The notes under the pieces: model-generated | Database searches by the model: none | Seen by the model: only the letters and a program-made list of their open reading frames with translations | What the model was told of the DNA's origin: nothing | Virus record (IMG/VR): IMGVR_UViG_3300032093_000562 | Coordinates: 1-31,202 of that record | DNA: 31,202 nucleotides | From: a virus | Direction: 5' to 3' (one strand) | Program-made: the position numbers and the translations under genes | Shown: positions 1 to 8,490 of the stretch, piece after piece | How the letters are laid out: every line of letters begins with the position of its first letter | How positions within the stretch are numbered: position 1 is the first letter of the stretch

Positions 1-684
1 GGGCAGGATAGCCGTCTGCATGTACACAACAGTGCCGACGTTAGCGTTATAAAACTCATGCGCCGTGTAGAACGCCCCGGCTATGACAAACCCACACTTG
101 ACGATGCCAACGCCCAACCACTCCAGATTGATAAACAGAATCTGCGTCTTGGTTAGATCAAGTGTGACGCCGCTAGGGCCGGTGCCGTTGAAAGGGTCTA
201 CGTTCCAGCTAGCTTGAGCAACGCTCCGGGAGTTGTCTACGGAACCACCCGTGTATGTGCGAATAACGAACGATACCGTGGAACCAGCTCGCTCCAGATA
301 AACACCGTTGTTGGTGTTAAACAGCCCGACTCGCTGCGTCAGGTTGGTCTGCGCCGCAGCCATTGTAAAGGTCTGCATGGTAAGAAAACTCTTACCGGGC
401 TGATAAGCAAACGACCTAAAAGTCTGTGTACGCGCTGTAGAGCCAGACGATGTAGTGACTGCTAACGCCAAAGCACTTTGGTTGGTGACAAAGGTTACCG
501 TGCCGCCCGTTGCTGTCTCAGTGTCATACGCCGCGTCTTTCGCGTAGCGGTTCTGGCTATCAAACAACGTAAACGGCTCACTGACACGTAGCCGCCCAAA
601 CGAGTCAACAGTATTGCCACCAAACGCGGTATAAGACGGAGTAGAGGACGTATCCCCCCGTGCCGGGTAAAGAGTGATACTCAC
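1..684 (-). CDS. Conserved phage virion protein, 3' end cut off by the window edge
   Basis: An open frame of 228 codons runs from a GTG at 684 to the left edge with no stop, so the C-terminus is missing. The GTG overlaps the stop of the upstream gene (GTGA, 4 bases), which supports translational coupling and this start. The protein is rich in Thr, Ser, Gly and aromatic residues, as expected for beta structure. The stretch FGRLRVSEPFTLFDSQ at residues 29-44, the later AYQPGKSFLTMQTF and the segment ending EWLGVG-VKCGFVI match, from memory, a protein common in uncultured aquatic phages. Its place at the end of the tail module suggests a virion or tail component. Exact function is unknown; the identity as a conserved phage protein is fairly secure. 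Confidence 0.82.
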   Translation of the reverse strand, partial: MSITLYPARGDTSSTPSYTAFGGNTVDSFGRLRVSEPFTLFDSQNRYAKDAAYDTETATGGTVTFVTNQSALALAVTTSSGSTARTQTFRSFAYQPGKSFLTMQTFTMAAAQTNLTQRVGLFNTNNGVYLERAGSTVSFVIRTYTGGSVDNSRSVAQASWNVDPFNGTGPSGVTLDLTKTQILFINLEWLGVGIVKCGFVIAGAFYTAHEFYNANVGTVVYMQTAILP

Positions 685-1019
685 TGCGCCTCACCCCCGG
701 TGATAGTGATGGTGCAGCCTGTTGCAGAGGCCTTAGCCTGAATTGTGCCGCCTGCGTTGATCACTTGAGCGCCGCACCACTGCAACGTGCTATACGCCGG
801 GATAATCGCGTTAAACAAAATAGCGTTAGATGCGCCAGCAGTGCCGCTAATGGGCACGAACGAGACGTAGACATTTAAAGTTCCCGCTGTCGTGTTGCAG
901 ATATCGAACTGCTTGATGTACGTGCGGTAGTTCACAGGCACGGTGTACAGCGTGGCATAAGAGGTAGTGAGTGCCCCCTGTCCAAGCTGCCAGCCGATAA
1001 TGTTTTGGAAGTTCGCCAT
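681..1019 (-). CDS. Small beta-rich virion protein (hypothetical)
   Basis: The 112-residue protein starts MANFQNIIGWQLGQGAL. I chose the ATG at 1019 because it overlaps the preceding stop as ATGA; the longer frame back to 1046 runs into the neighbour and has no better ribosome site. The pattern TLYTVPVNYRTYIKQFDICN followed by alternating hydrophobic strands and a C-terminal TITITGGEAQ resembles small beta-sandwich virion proteins that sit beside tail genes in aquatic phages. No enzymatic motif, signal peptide or membrane segment is seen. It is probably a minor virion component; the exact role is inferred from context only. Confidence 0.75.
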   Translation of the reverse strand: MANFQNIIGWQLGQGALTTSYATLYTVPVNYRTYIKQFDICNTTAGTLNVYVSFVPISGTAGASNAILFNAIIPAYSTLQWCGAQVINAGGTIQAKASATGCTITITGGEAQ

Positions 1020-1210
1020 CAGCAGCCATCTCCCAGCCCGAGCCAACTACGCACGTTTAGACTGCCTACCTCTTCTATAAGCTGATAGATGTCGTTGTCT
1101 ACCTGTGCAAAGTAGAGACGAAGCTGGCTGTAGAACGCTTGCTGCTGGCGAGGGTCATACTCGACGGTCGGGAGATTTAAGTTAGGCCCTTTGGTAGGGA
1201 TGATCTCCAT
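1019..1210 (-). CDS. 63-aa hypothetical protein of the tail module
   Basis: A short protein starting MEIIPTKGPNLNLPTVEYDP. Its ATG overlaps the stop of the gp10-like gene as TAATG, and its own stop overlaps the next start as ATGA, so it is coupled on both sides, good evidence that it is translated. Residues 17-48 (YDPRQQQAFYSQLRLYFAQVDN and the following helix) look alpha-helical; short proteins with an LRLYF-Q-DN motif recur next to tail genes in related phages as I recall them. It could be a small assembly or neck accessory protein. Function unknown. Confidence 0.72.
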   Translation of the reverse strand: MEIIPTKGPNLNLPTVEYDPRQQQAFYSQLRLYFAQVDNDIYQLIEEVGSLNVRSWLGLGDGC

Positions 1211-3156
1211 TACCCTCTCCTGCCGTCAGGCCGTACATCGAAGTGCGGAACACCCAACTGCCACTGCGTACCCAGCGTGTCAGACGACACACTCAAGCGA
1301 ACGTGCCTGCCACGTAGGCGCGGATAAACCTGATCAGTGAACCGCTGCACTGTGTAGTTACGCTGTGATGTATAGTTGTTGTCGCTTATGACATCTTCAG
1401 GTGTGTCAGACCCATAAGCAGAACCGGGGAACCTACGCGGGGTCAGGGTGAACATGACCTCTGGCGCAGCATTTTCAGAACCATCGAACGTAACGTCCGG
1501 GATCATCCGCCACACAAAGCCGTAGTTGTATCCGTCAGAGACAGACATATCCGCAGACTTGATATACGCCTGAATAGGCGCAGCCGGGAAAACAGCCCCG
1601 TCATCTACTCCGCTCTCATGGTAGATGATCTTGCCATCGTATCCGGCGGCGTTGGGGAAATGACGAAGCCCGCTGTCTATCCACGCGGTACGTGCCATCG
1701 TCCCGTAGTACCAGATACGCTCAAGATAGTTATAGATGACGTAGCGATCTATCGTGGTTGAATTAGCAGAGCAATAGAACCACCAGATTTCGTTAAAGCC
1801 TTCGTTTGTACTGGAGAAAAACTGCGCTGACTGATCTGTGTTTATATCCCCGAAGATGTACTGTCGGAGAGTGCAGGGCAGGGTTTCGATCCGGCCAGAG
1901 TACGTATAGAACTTGTCTTGGCCCATCCAGTAGACGACGTTGTTTGCTGTCGAGACGACGTTCTGCCCCATGATGGAGATGTTATCTCCCATGATATTGA
2001 ACCCCCACGTATAGGGGGGTCCGAGGTACTGCATGGAGTACAACGCCTGATCAGTAAAGATCAGAATTTCTTGTCGCGTCTGAAGCGCCGCTATGATCTC
2101 AGAACCGTGGCTGAGTCGATAACCGCCAGCTTGGTTGGTTACTTGTGGATACCATGTGGCGTAGGATTCTTGGTCCGACCAACGAACCAACATGGGGTCT
2201 AGTTCTACCGTACCTAGCTCATTGCATCCCATTGCAATGACGATACGAGATGCGTCTGACACCATGATGATGTTGCAGACAGAAGGGCAGTAAGCATCCG
2301 TGGTATAAGGGGACGGGCTTGTAGAAGAAAGCACTACAGCACGGTCTATTGGAATGATCGCGGGCTGTGGGATGTACATATAAATCGGGCCACCGCGCCG
2401 GTTCATCAGCAGGTAGTCGCCGTAATTGTAGAAGCTCCACAAACCAATTGCGTAGGAGCCAGAAGATACACCCCACCCTGTGAGAGTTCCCCCGGTACCG
2501 ACACCGCCCCAGCCGCCAGCACCCCATCCAACAGTCGGTATGTTAACTTCGGCAGCGGTGTTTATCTGGTACGCCGCGACAACAGCCGCACCGCCATTAC
2601 CCACATCGCCAGCACTAGCCGTAGCCGTAGCAGTGACCGTATAGCTGTTTGCGCTTAAAACGGTAACGATTCTGAATTCAGTATTGAGCACCGCTGCGGT
2701 GATGTTGCCGCCGAGGCTCACAGCCCCGGAGAACGTAACGAAGTCTCCTTCGTAGGCCCCATGCGCGGTGTCCGTAACCGTAAGAGTGGATGACCCTGCT
2801 GTGGCGGCAAATGTGGCCCCGCCAGCGGCGGTAGTCTCACGTAGAGGAGTAATGTCGTAGTAGTCACCGTTAACACTACTCTGTACCGTGACTTTCAGGT
2901 TAGAGCCGATCCCCAGCAGGTTAAACCCTGTGGTCGTGACCCATGTCCAGAGTGCGCGAGCAACGCCCCAGTACACCCCTGCCGGCGGAGGTAACGCGCC
3001 TTGGTAAAACCCCTGATCTTGCTTCCAGCCACCGATCTTCTCCGGGAATCCAGAACGAAAGCGCACTTTGTCGCTCTCGTACCACCCGCCTTCGTTGGCA
3101 AAAGTGGTGGATTCCCGGTTTACTCCGGGACGAAGTTGGAGTTTCTGAAGTGCCAC
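1210..3156 (-). CDS. Tail/DNA-stabilisation protein, P22 gp10-like
   Basis: The 648-residue protein starts at GTG 3156 (MALQKLQLRPGVNRESTTF). The N-terminus with GVNRESTTFANEGGWYESDK, the motif VRFRSGFPEKIGGW and the long beta-rich body with many Trp/Tyr (for example DQALYSMQYLGPPYTWGF) match my recollection of the P22 gp10 / phage stabilisation family, which forms the tail hub that caps packaged DNA in short-tailed phages. Residues about 110-200 form a Ser/Thr/Ala-rich insert (TFAATAGSSTLTVTDTAHG) typical of Ig-like or fibre-type inserts. The ribosome site is weak (GAAG about 7 bases upstream). It lies directly downstream of the lysis cassette. Family assignment is by pattern, not by search. 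Confidence 0.82.
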   Translation of the reverse strand: MALQKLQLRPGVNRESTTFANEGGWYESDKVRFRSGFPEKIGGWKQDQGFYQGALPPPAGVYWGVARALWTWVTTTGFNLLGIGSNLKVTVQSSVNGDYYDITPLRETTAAGGATFAATAGSSTLTVTDTAHGAYEGDFVTFSGAVSLGGNITAAVLNTEFRIVTVLSANSYTVTATATASAGDVGNGGAAVVAAYQINTAAEVNIPTVGWGAGGWGGVGTGGTLTGWGVSSGSYAIGLWSFYNYGDYLLMNRRGGPIYMYIPQPAIIPIDRAVVLSSTSPSPYTTDAYCPSVCNIIMVSDASRIVIAMGCNELGTVELDPMLVRWSDQESYATWYPQVTNQAGGYRLSHGSEIIAALQTRQEILIFTDQALYSMQYLGPPYTWGFNIMGDNISIMGQNVVSTANNVVYWMGQDKFYTYSGRIETLPCTLRQYIFGDINTDQSAQFFSSTNEGFNEIWWFYCSANSTTIDRYVIYNYLERIWYYGTMARTAWIDSGLRHFPNAAGYDGKIIYHESGVDDGAVFPAAPIQAYIKSADMSVSDGYNYGFVWRMIPDVTFDGSENAAPEVMFTLTPRRFPGSAYGSDTPEDVISDNNYTSQRNYTVQRFTDQVYPRLRGRHVRLSVSSDTLGTQWQLGVPHFDVRPDGRRG

Positions 3157-3160
3157 GGCA

Positions 3161-3346
3161 TCACTTCTTCCAGAAGTTGTTAACCGCCAGATTCAGGATA
3201 CCGCCAAGCAAGCCTACTTTGGCTGCAAGAACGGGATCAACTGCGCCCGACGCACCGCCTGACGCTATGATGGTCAGGGTGCCGGTCATAAACGACACGA
3301 TCTTGTTACGTTGCGAACGCTTAGCAGCTTTAATTTGCTCGCTCAT
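3161..3346 (-). CDS. Small membrane protein, probable holin
   Basis: A 61-residue protein with a basic N-terminus (MSEQIKAAKRSQRNK), a hydrophobic stretch at about 17-36 (VSFMTGTLTIIASGGASGAV) and a second at about 39-55 (VLAAKVGLLGGILNLAV), ending NNFWKK. Two short membrane spans with a charged end fit a small holin that opens the inner membrane for the endolysin. Its ATG overlaps the endolysin stop as ATGA, so the two are translationally coupled. Holins are too variable for sequence proof. The 82-aa membrane/coiled-coil protein upstream of the endolysin could be the holin instead, with this one as antiholin or helper. Confidence 0.7.
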   Translation of the reverse strand: MSEQIKAAKRSQRNKIVSFMTGTLTIIASGGASGAVDPVLAAKVGLLGGILNLAVNNFWKK

Positions 3347-3684
3347 TTTTTACCCTCATGTTCCAGTGAGTAGTGATTACCGTCGCGGAATCGCCCGCCC
3401 CAAGTACCGCCAATGGATTCCCAGTACTCCCCAAGCGGGAGATGGTCATCTGAGGACGACAGATACTTGTCGTTTTTAAACAGATTGAAGTCTACCGCCA
3501 ACCGCACTTTGTGGTTGGAGTAGGGGTGCCCGTAACCACGGGTTTCTCCCATGATACCGTGCACGCGAGGATCACGATACGCGTCCCCAAACGACAGTTC
3601 ATAGCCGTTGTCATAGGCCCAGATAATCAGGTCTGCGACCATCCGGGTGAACCGGCGTTGCTTATCTCCCAAGGACTCAGCCAC
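3343..3684 (-). CDS. Endolysin, peptidase M15 family (zinc peptidase)
   Basis: The 113-residue protein starts at GTG 3684, overlapping the upstream stop as TAGTG. It carries the M15 (VanY / L-Ala-D-Glu or D-Ala-D-Ala peptidase) signature: SNHKVRLAVDFN at residues 56-67 supplies His58 and Asp65 as zinc ligands, and WGGRFRDGNHYSLEH at 95-109 supplies the third ligand, most likely His104, and a nearby acidic residue. FGDAYRDPR at 32-40 matches the conserved start of the fold. There is no signal peptide or separate wall-binding domain, so the enzyme is a minimal single-domain lysin that needs a holin for export. The length fits small phage M15 lysins. The substrate is inferred to be peptidoglycan stem peptide. 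Confidence 0.9.
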   Translation of the reverse strand: MAESLGDKQRRFTRMVADLIIWAYDNGYELSFGDAYRDPRVHGIMGETRGYGHPYSNHKVRLAVDFNLFKNDKYLSSSDDHLPLGEYWESIGGTWGGRFRDGNHYSLEHEGKK

Positions 3685-3932
3685 TAATGCCCCTTGTCTG
3701 CTTTGCCGTCAAGTTTGTCTTCGATCCGGTCGAGCTTACGAAAGATCGCGTCTGACAGGTCTCTGAAGTCTGATTTATGTACGCGGTCGTTGGCTATCTC
3801 TTCGCGCAGGTTAGACAGGTCTTTTTTAAGAGACCCGACCGCATCCCATAGTTGGCGGGCTAGCCAGCCAAATACCGAAGAGATAACCGCAAACCCCGTA
3901 TTTATCAGCCACTGAAGGTCGCTGTCATTCAC
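3684..3932 (-). CDS. Membrane-anchored coiled-coil lysis protein (holin/XhlA-like)
   Basis: An 82-residue protein starting at GTG 3932 (MNDSDLQWLINTGF). Residues 8-25 (WLINTGFAVISSVFGWLA) form one membrane span. The rest is a charged amphipathic helix with heptad spacing (LKKDLSNLREEI ... FRKLDRIEDKLDGKADKG), so a coiled coil is likely. One span plus a coiled coil, directly before a coupled endolysin, fits XhlA-like lysis accessory proteins or a holin. It ends one base into the endolysin start (TAGTG). No good ribosome site is visible before the GTG. An ATG at 3928 is in another frame and does not compete. The lysis role is inferred from context. Confidence 0.75.
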   Translation of the reverse strand: MNDSDLQWLINTGFAVISSVFGWLARQLWDAVGSLKKDLSNLREEIANDRVHKSDFRDLSDAIFRKLDRIEDKLDGKADKGH

Positions 3933-3936
3933 AGAG

Positions 3937-4266
3937 CTACACCCAAGGAACTTCGCGGGGAACTACTTTGGGAGCAGCGCGGCGTTGAACTTCTCCGGCA
4001 ACGGCATCTTCAATCTCTTTGACTCCAGACTCCCCCAGAGTATCTTTCACCCACTGAATCACTGTGTTTTTGGTAAGGTCTTCGTAAGGAATGAAGTCCT
4101 CTTCGGTGCTCGTCTGATTGAGTCCAGTAGCACCGGCCAATTCAACAAGAACATTACCTTCTTGCCCAGCCAGTTTCCAATGAACCGTGCAGAGCGCGTC
4201 AACTTTACCGTCCAAGGACGGGTAGGTCTCCAGTTGCACGATGTCCCACGTATACGTAACAGCCAT
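3937..4266 (-). CDS. 109-aa phage protein of unknown function next to the fibre gene
   Basis: The protein starts MAVTYTWDIVQLETYPSLDG with a clear AGGAG six bases before the ATG. The first half is beta-like (VTYTWDIVQLE, ALCTVHWKLAG, NVLVELAGATG). It then has the acidic motif EDFIPYEDLT at about residues 56-65 and a helix KNTVIQWVKDTLGESGVKEIED, and ends APKVVPREVPWV. This arrangement (MAVTYTW at the start, FxPYEDLTxxxVIxWV in the middle, PW at the end) is a conserved small phage family as I recall (possibly DUF7936; the name is uncertain). It sits between the 1317-aa fibre and the lysis genes and may be a fibre-associated or assembly protein. No enzymatic motif is visible. Confidence 0.8.
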   Translation of the reverse strand: MAVTYTWDIVQLETYPSLDGKVDALCTVHWKLAGQEGNVLVELAGATGLNQTSTEEDFIPYEDLTKNTVIQWVKDTLGESGVKEIEDAVAGEVQRRAAPKVVPREVPWV

Positions 4267-4276
4267 GATAGTCTCC

Positions 4277-7200
4277 TTATGCAGCGACGGCTTTGATTAC
4301 CGCGAAGTTAAACACAGGTTGCTCAGTCGTTGTACCACCCGTGGTGGCAAAAGTGATTTGGAAAGACCCCGCAGCAACCGCAGTCACCATCGTGATGTAC
4401 TTATCCGTACCACTTTTCTGGTTCACGATCACAACGTCAGTCGCCGCAACGGCTGAGTTGGTCACAGTGAAAGTCTGGTAGGCAGTGCTACCCGCAGCCG
4501 ACACCAACGTGATGGCACCGGATACGTTGTTAAGGGTTACACCTGTCGTCCGAGAGGTCAACTGGGTGACCGCGCCACCCGCGCCAGCAGCATAACCAAC
4601 CCCGGACGTAGCTCCAGTAGAGAGAATAGAGGTCGTAGCGGCTACGTTGCCCGTGACATCAACCGTAGCAACGGGAGCGGTTAGGCCACCAAACCGGCTG
4701 TTACCCCTGAAAGCGTTGTTGGCGGTACCTTGACCGTAAAAGTTCCACCTACTCGACCCGGAAGTTAGGTTTGAATAAACCCCGTAGTTGTTTGTTGCGC
4801 CGGAAATATCATCAATTTGGATACCATATTGATTGGTTATCGTACTGCCACCGCCGGGAATAAGACCACTTACATGGTAATGAATTAAGTTCCCTAAAGT
4901 AGCGGAGGCTTGAGTTTGAACAAGACTCTCAAACGTGTACGCGTTGCTTGTCACATCAGACAATACAGTGTACGAGCAAACTACTTGGCTATTTGATGCC
5001 GCCCCGGTAAGGTTTCTATTAACCGCCAAGCTAGCTGTAGAAGAAGTGGTGCCGATTCCCAATGCCCCCGCCAAATAGTTTTTAGCGGTACCACTTGAAT
5101 ATATATTCCAGTTGTTAGCCCCAGAAGCAATAGACGATCCAAATCCGTAGTTGTTTGTCGCTACCTCTAGGCCACTAGCAGCAAGAAACGCATATTGATT
5201 TGTTATAGTGCTCCCTGCACCTACACCGGGAACTTCAGCTACAAAGTGATAGAGGCTACCCAGAGTAAACGCAGTAGCTTGTGTCGAAGGTGCGCTCTGG
5301 AATGTCCGTGCGCCAGATACGTCTGATTGAACAGTGTAGTTAGCGGATACTTGGTAAGAAACAACCGCTCCAGTAAGGTTTTTACCCACTCGCAGACCGT
5401 AGCCTGTCAGCGATGTCGAGCCAATTCCCAGTGAACCCGCTATGTAGTTGTTGGCGGTGCCATTAATATAAAGGTTCCAGCGGTTTGCAGCGGCGGCTAA
5501 ACTGGAGACAAAACCAAAGTTATTGGTGGCGCTTGTCATTGCCGAAATAACGGCAAATCCTGATTGGTTGGTAATCGTACTCCCCGCACCAGCGGTTCCA
5601 CCTTCTACAGCATAATGAAAAAGATCAGGCAGGGTGAAAGCTGTGGCTTGAGTACTTATGAATGACCTATATCCATACGCAGCCAAGGTAACGTCAGACT
5701 GAATCACGAAACCATTAGAAATACTGGTAGCGTTAGTAGCGCCCGTAAGGTTCCGTGAAATTCGCAGGTTAAATCCAGTAAGGCTAGTTTGCCCAATTCC
5801 CAACGCGCCTGCCATGTAGTTGGGGGCGGTGCCATTGGCGTAGAAGTTCCAATTGCTAGAACCGGAAGCAGTGACGTTACCGTAGAATCCATAGTTGTTG
5901 GTGGCTTGGCTTAACGTACTCTGAGCATTAAACCCGTATTGAAAAGTAAGTGTATTACTAGCGCCTTTAGTACCTCCTGCCGCCGTAAAATGCGTAAGGT
6001 TTGCCAGCGTATAAACAGCATCTTGTGTGTTTATAAGAGAATAAATGCCGTGTACGTTTGTGGTTACGTCCGAAAGCGCCGTAAAGTCGTTTGAAAAGCT
6101 AGAGCCATTGACTCCACCAGTAAGGTTCCGGGATATACGGAAGTTATAACCCCCTACCACCGTGGTTCCGATACCCAGCGCGCCTGCCATGTAGTTGGGG
6201 GCAGCGCCAAGAGCATAGAAATTCCAGTTATTTGCGCCAGAGGGGGTAGCGCCATAAAAACCAAAATTACTGGTCGCACCCGTCATTCCCGAAGTAGCAG
6301 CAAACCCGTATTGGTTATTTACTGAACTGCCAGCCCCAATGTTGGGGGAGCTAGCTAGAAAATGATAAAGATTACCTAGAGTGAACGCAGTGGCCTGCGT
6401 ACTTGGTGTTGAAACAAATGAAGCTCCATCAACAGTTACAGATGAGTCATAGGTTACGTTTACAATAAGCGAGTTAAAACTTGTTCCAGTAGACGATGCT
6501 GTGCCGCCGATCCGCAATTTATTGTTAGTAAGCGTCGTGGCCCCAATCCCCAACGCGCCTGCCAAGTAGTTGTTAGCGGTGCCGTTGGCGTAGAGGTTCC
6601 AGTTATTTGCGGTGGACGGAACAGAAGAATAGACCCCGAAATTATTGGTTGCGGTGTTTAAGCCCGACTCTACAAGGTATCCATACTGGTTCGTTAGTGT
6701 ACTTCCAGCGCCTATAGTAGCGCCCCGCGCAGAATAGATATAAAGATTGGGCAGCGTAAACGCGGCAGCTTGTGTAGATGGGGCTATTAAATTTAAATAA
6801 ACCGCGGTAGTTACATCCGACTGAATTTCTGGACTTTGACTAATACCAAAAGCCGTAGTAGCGCCAGTTATTTGGCGATTTATACGGAGGTTATGCCCCG
6901 TCAGCGCTGTCGAGCCGATACCCAGCGCGCCTGCCATGTAGTTGTTGGCGGCGCCTTGACCGTAGAAGTTCCAGTTATTGTTAGGACTAGAAGGGACACT
7001 GCTATAAATAGCGTAGTTGTTAGTTCCTGTTGTGAAAGTAGAACCTACAATAAATCCTAATTGGTTAGTTACGGTACTGCCAGCACCTATAGTTGCACCT
7101 GTTATAGAATAATTATAAAGATTATTTACAGTGAATGCGGCAGCTTGGGTAGAAACCTGACTCTGATAAACATACGCTTCAGCTACATCTGAAAGAATAG

Positions 7201-8230
7201 TGAAACCGCTACGTAAACTAACTGACGTAGTAGCGCCAGTTAGTGAGCGGGCGATAACAAGGTTATTCCCTGTCAGTGCGGTAATCCCGATACCCAACGC
7301 ACCCGCCATGTAGTTGTTGGCGGTGCCGGGGAGGTACAAGTTCCAGTTGTTTGCCGCTGCCGGAAGAATTGAATAAAACCCGTAGTTACTCGTCGCACCC
7401 GCAGCCGTAGAATTTACGTTGAATGCTCGCTGATCTGTAACAGTACTCCCAGCCCCTAAAGTTAAAGTTGTAGCGCTGTAGTGTACTAAAAAAGGAAGCG
7501 TAAACGCGGTGGCTTGAGTAGTGACATCAGAACGGTAAGAAGAAGCAGACCCGGTAACGTCTGACGCAACTGTGTAATCAAGGTAAACGCTAGCGCCGCT
7601 AGTGCCGCCGGTAAGTGTCCGGCTAATTCTGAGGTTACTGACACCCGGAGTAGTCGTACCGATTGAAACTCGTCCGGTTGAGTCTATCTGGAACCGGGAG
7701 GAGTCAGGGTTAGCCTCGTCCTCGACAACCAGCGCGTTACCGCTGCCAAGCTGCGTGATACGAAGAGCATCACTTGCGGAGTTAGCCGACAGAACTGTTG
7801 TACCCAGCGTCAAACCATCATTAAAGTTGTTGTTAGCCACAACGACATCTGTGCCGTTGTTGTAGACCGTCATGGTCGAGCCGTTCGGGATAACCACACC
7901 TGTCATGCCGGTTACTTTGGCAATGACAGAAAAACCGCCGGTCGTAGAATTCTTGATGATGTAGGCTTTTTGGATCGCCGGGAGTTCAAGCGTGGCCGTA
8001 CCGCCCGGAGTGCCGGTCAGGTTCAGATACAGTGCACGGGCGTCCTGTGCCGCGTTGGTGTTAGTCAGCGTGAGGGTCTTGGTCAGGCCGGTGAATGCGA
8101 CGGATACATAGCCGCCGATAGCCTGTTCAAGTGCGGTGCCAAGGTTAGTGTTGGTCGTAGTGCCCCACGTTCCAGCCTGTTCCCCCGTACCGATAAGCTC
8201 AATCTTGTAGCTGGAGTATGTGCTGGACAT
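4277..8230 (-). CDS. Large modular tail fibre, eight ~123-residue repeats
   Basis: A 1317-residue fibre. Residues 1-150 form a typical fibre N-terminus: YKIELIGTGEQAGTWGTTTNTN is the virion-attachment type domain seen in many aquatic phage fibres. From about residue 200 to 1170 there are eight divergent modules of about 123 residues. Each has an LRISR-LTG strand, a SDVT stretch, STQATAFTL, an IGAGSTxTNQYGF motif, ATNNYGFYSS and a module end NNWNxYxxGTANNYMAGALGIG. The C-terminal domain (GVGYAAGAGGAVTQLTSRTTGVTLNN onward, with AVAATDVVIV and VNFAVI-type strands) matches a widespread fibre C-terminus and is the best candidate for receptor contact. The start at ATG 8230 has GAGG only two bases upstream and AGG nine bases upstream. 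Trimeric assembly is inferred. Confidence 0.88.
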   Translation of the reverse strand: MSSTYSSYKIELIGTGEQAGTWGTTTNTNLGTALEQAIGGYVSVAFTGLTKTLTLTNTNAAQDARALYLNLTGTPGGTATLELPAIQKAYIIKNSTTGGFSVIAKVTGMTGVVIPNGSTMTVYNNGTDVVVANNNFNDGLTLGTTVLSANSASDALRITQLGSGNALVVEDEANPDSSRFQIDSTGRVSIGTTTPGVSNLRISRTLTGGTSGASVYLDYTVASDVTGSASSYRSDVTTQATAFTLPFLVHYSATTLTLGAGSTVTDQRAFNVNSTAAGATSNYGFYSILPAAANNWNLYLPGTANNYMAGALGIGITALTGNNLVIARSLTGATTSVSLRSGFTILSDVAEAYVYQSQVSTQAAAFTVNNLYNYSITGATIGAGSTVTNQLGFIVGSTFTTGTNNYAIYSSVPSSPNNNWNFYGQGAANNYMAGALGIGSTALTGHNLRINRQITGATTAFGISQSPEIQSDVTTAVYLNLIAPSTQAAAFTLPNLYIYSARGATIGAGSTLTNQYGYLVESGLNTATNNFGVYSSVPSTANNWNLYANGTANNYLAGALGIGATTLTNNKLRIGGTASSTGTSFNSLIVNVTYDSSVTVDGASFVSTPSTQATAFTLGNLYHFLASSPNIGAGSSVNNQYGFAATSGMTGATSNFGFYGATPSGANNWNFYALGAAPNYMAGALGIGTTVVGGYNFRISRNLTGGVNGSSFSNDFTALSDVTTNVHGIYSLINTQDAVYTLANLTHFTAAGGTKGASNTLTFQYGFNAQSTLSQATNNYGFYGNVTASGSSNWNFYANGTAPNYMAGALGIGQTSLTGFNLRISRNLTGATNATSISNGFVIQSDVTLAAYGYRSFISTQATAFTLPDLFHYAVEGGTAGAGSTITNQSGFAVISAMTSATNNFGFVSSLAAAANRWNLYINGTANNYIAGSLGIGSTSLTGYGLRVGKNLTGAVVSYQVSANYTVQSDVSGARTFQSAPSTQATAFTLGSLYHFVAEVPGVGAGSTITNQYAFLAASGLEVATNNYGFGSSIASGANNWNIYSSGTAKNYLAGALGIGTTSSTASLAVNRNLTGAASNSQVVCSYTVLSDVTSNAYTFESLVQTQASATLGNLIHYHVSGLIPGGGSTITNQYGIQIDDISGATNNYGVYSNLTSGSSRWNFYGQGTANNAFRGNSRFGGLTAPVATVDVTGNVAATTSILSTGATSGVGYAAGAGGAVTQLTSRTTGVTLNNVSGAITLVSAAGSTAYQTFTVTNSAVAATDVVIVNQKSGTDKYITMVTAVAAGSFQITFATTGGTTTEQPVFNFAVIKAVAA
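4720..7640 (-). repeat. Protein-level tandem modules in the 1317-aa fibre
   Basis: Eight coding modules with a period of about 370-378 bases. The most conserved DNA is the NYMAGALGIG segment, read on the plus strand as CCTGCCATGTAGTTG or close variants near 5806, 6184, 6906-6945 and 7310, with diverged copies near 5066, 5434 and 6560. Between these signatures the modules are much diverged, so the duplications are old. Boundaries are approximate. Confidence 0.8.
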
Positions 8231-8240
8231 AGCCTCGTAC

Positions 8241-8489
8241 CTATATTGGAGTCCATGTGATAGCGGGTGGAGTGACTATTGGACTCCACCCACCGATCTG
8301 GCTGTTGTTTATGTTACCCCAGCCGGGAGTCTGTGTGTCATTGACGCTCGCCCATATAACACTATAGACGATCTGGAACGCGTCATTCTGGAAAGCACTA
8401 GCCTGAAACGCACTGTCTCCGCTAGTGGCGTCAGTGGGAATGATACTCCAGTTTGGAACTTGTGCATCATTTATAACAGTCCAGACCAC
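8241..8489 (-). CDS. 82-aa Trp-repeat phage protein
   Basis: The protein starts at GTG 8489 (MVWTVINDAQVPNWSII), two bases after the methyltransferase stop. It is built from short repeats of the form W-x-x-[IV]-N-[DN]-[AST]-Q-x-x-x-W: VWTVINDAQVPNWSI, IWASVNDTQTPGWGNI and NNSQIGGWSPI, with an inner three-fold AFQ run (SAFQASAFQNDAFQ). Such Trp repeats recur in small proteins beside fibre genes of aquatic phages. They look like a beta-hairpin or prism repeat that may bind the fibre or a host polysaccharide. It ends ten bases before the 1317-aa fibre start. Function is not established. Confidence 0.78.
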   Translation of the reverse strand: MVWTVINDAQVPNWSIIPTDATSGDSAFQASAFQNDAFQIVYSVIWASVNDTQTPGWGNINNSQIGGWSPIVTPPAITWTPI

Positions 8490-8490
8490 G

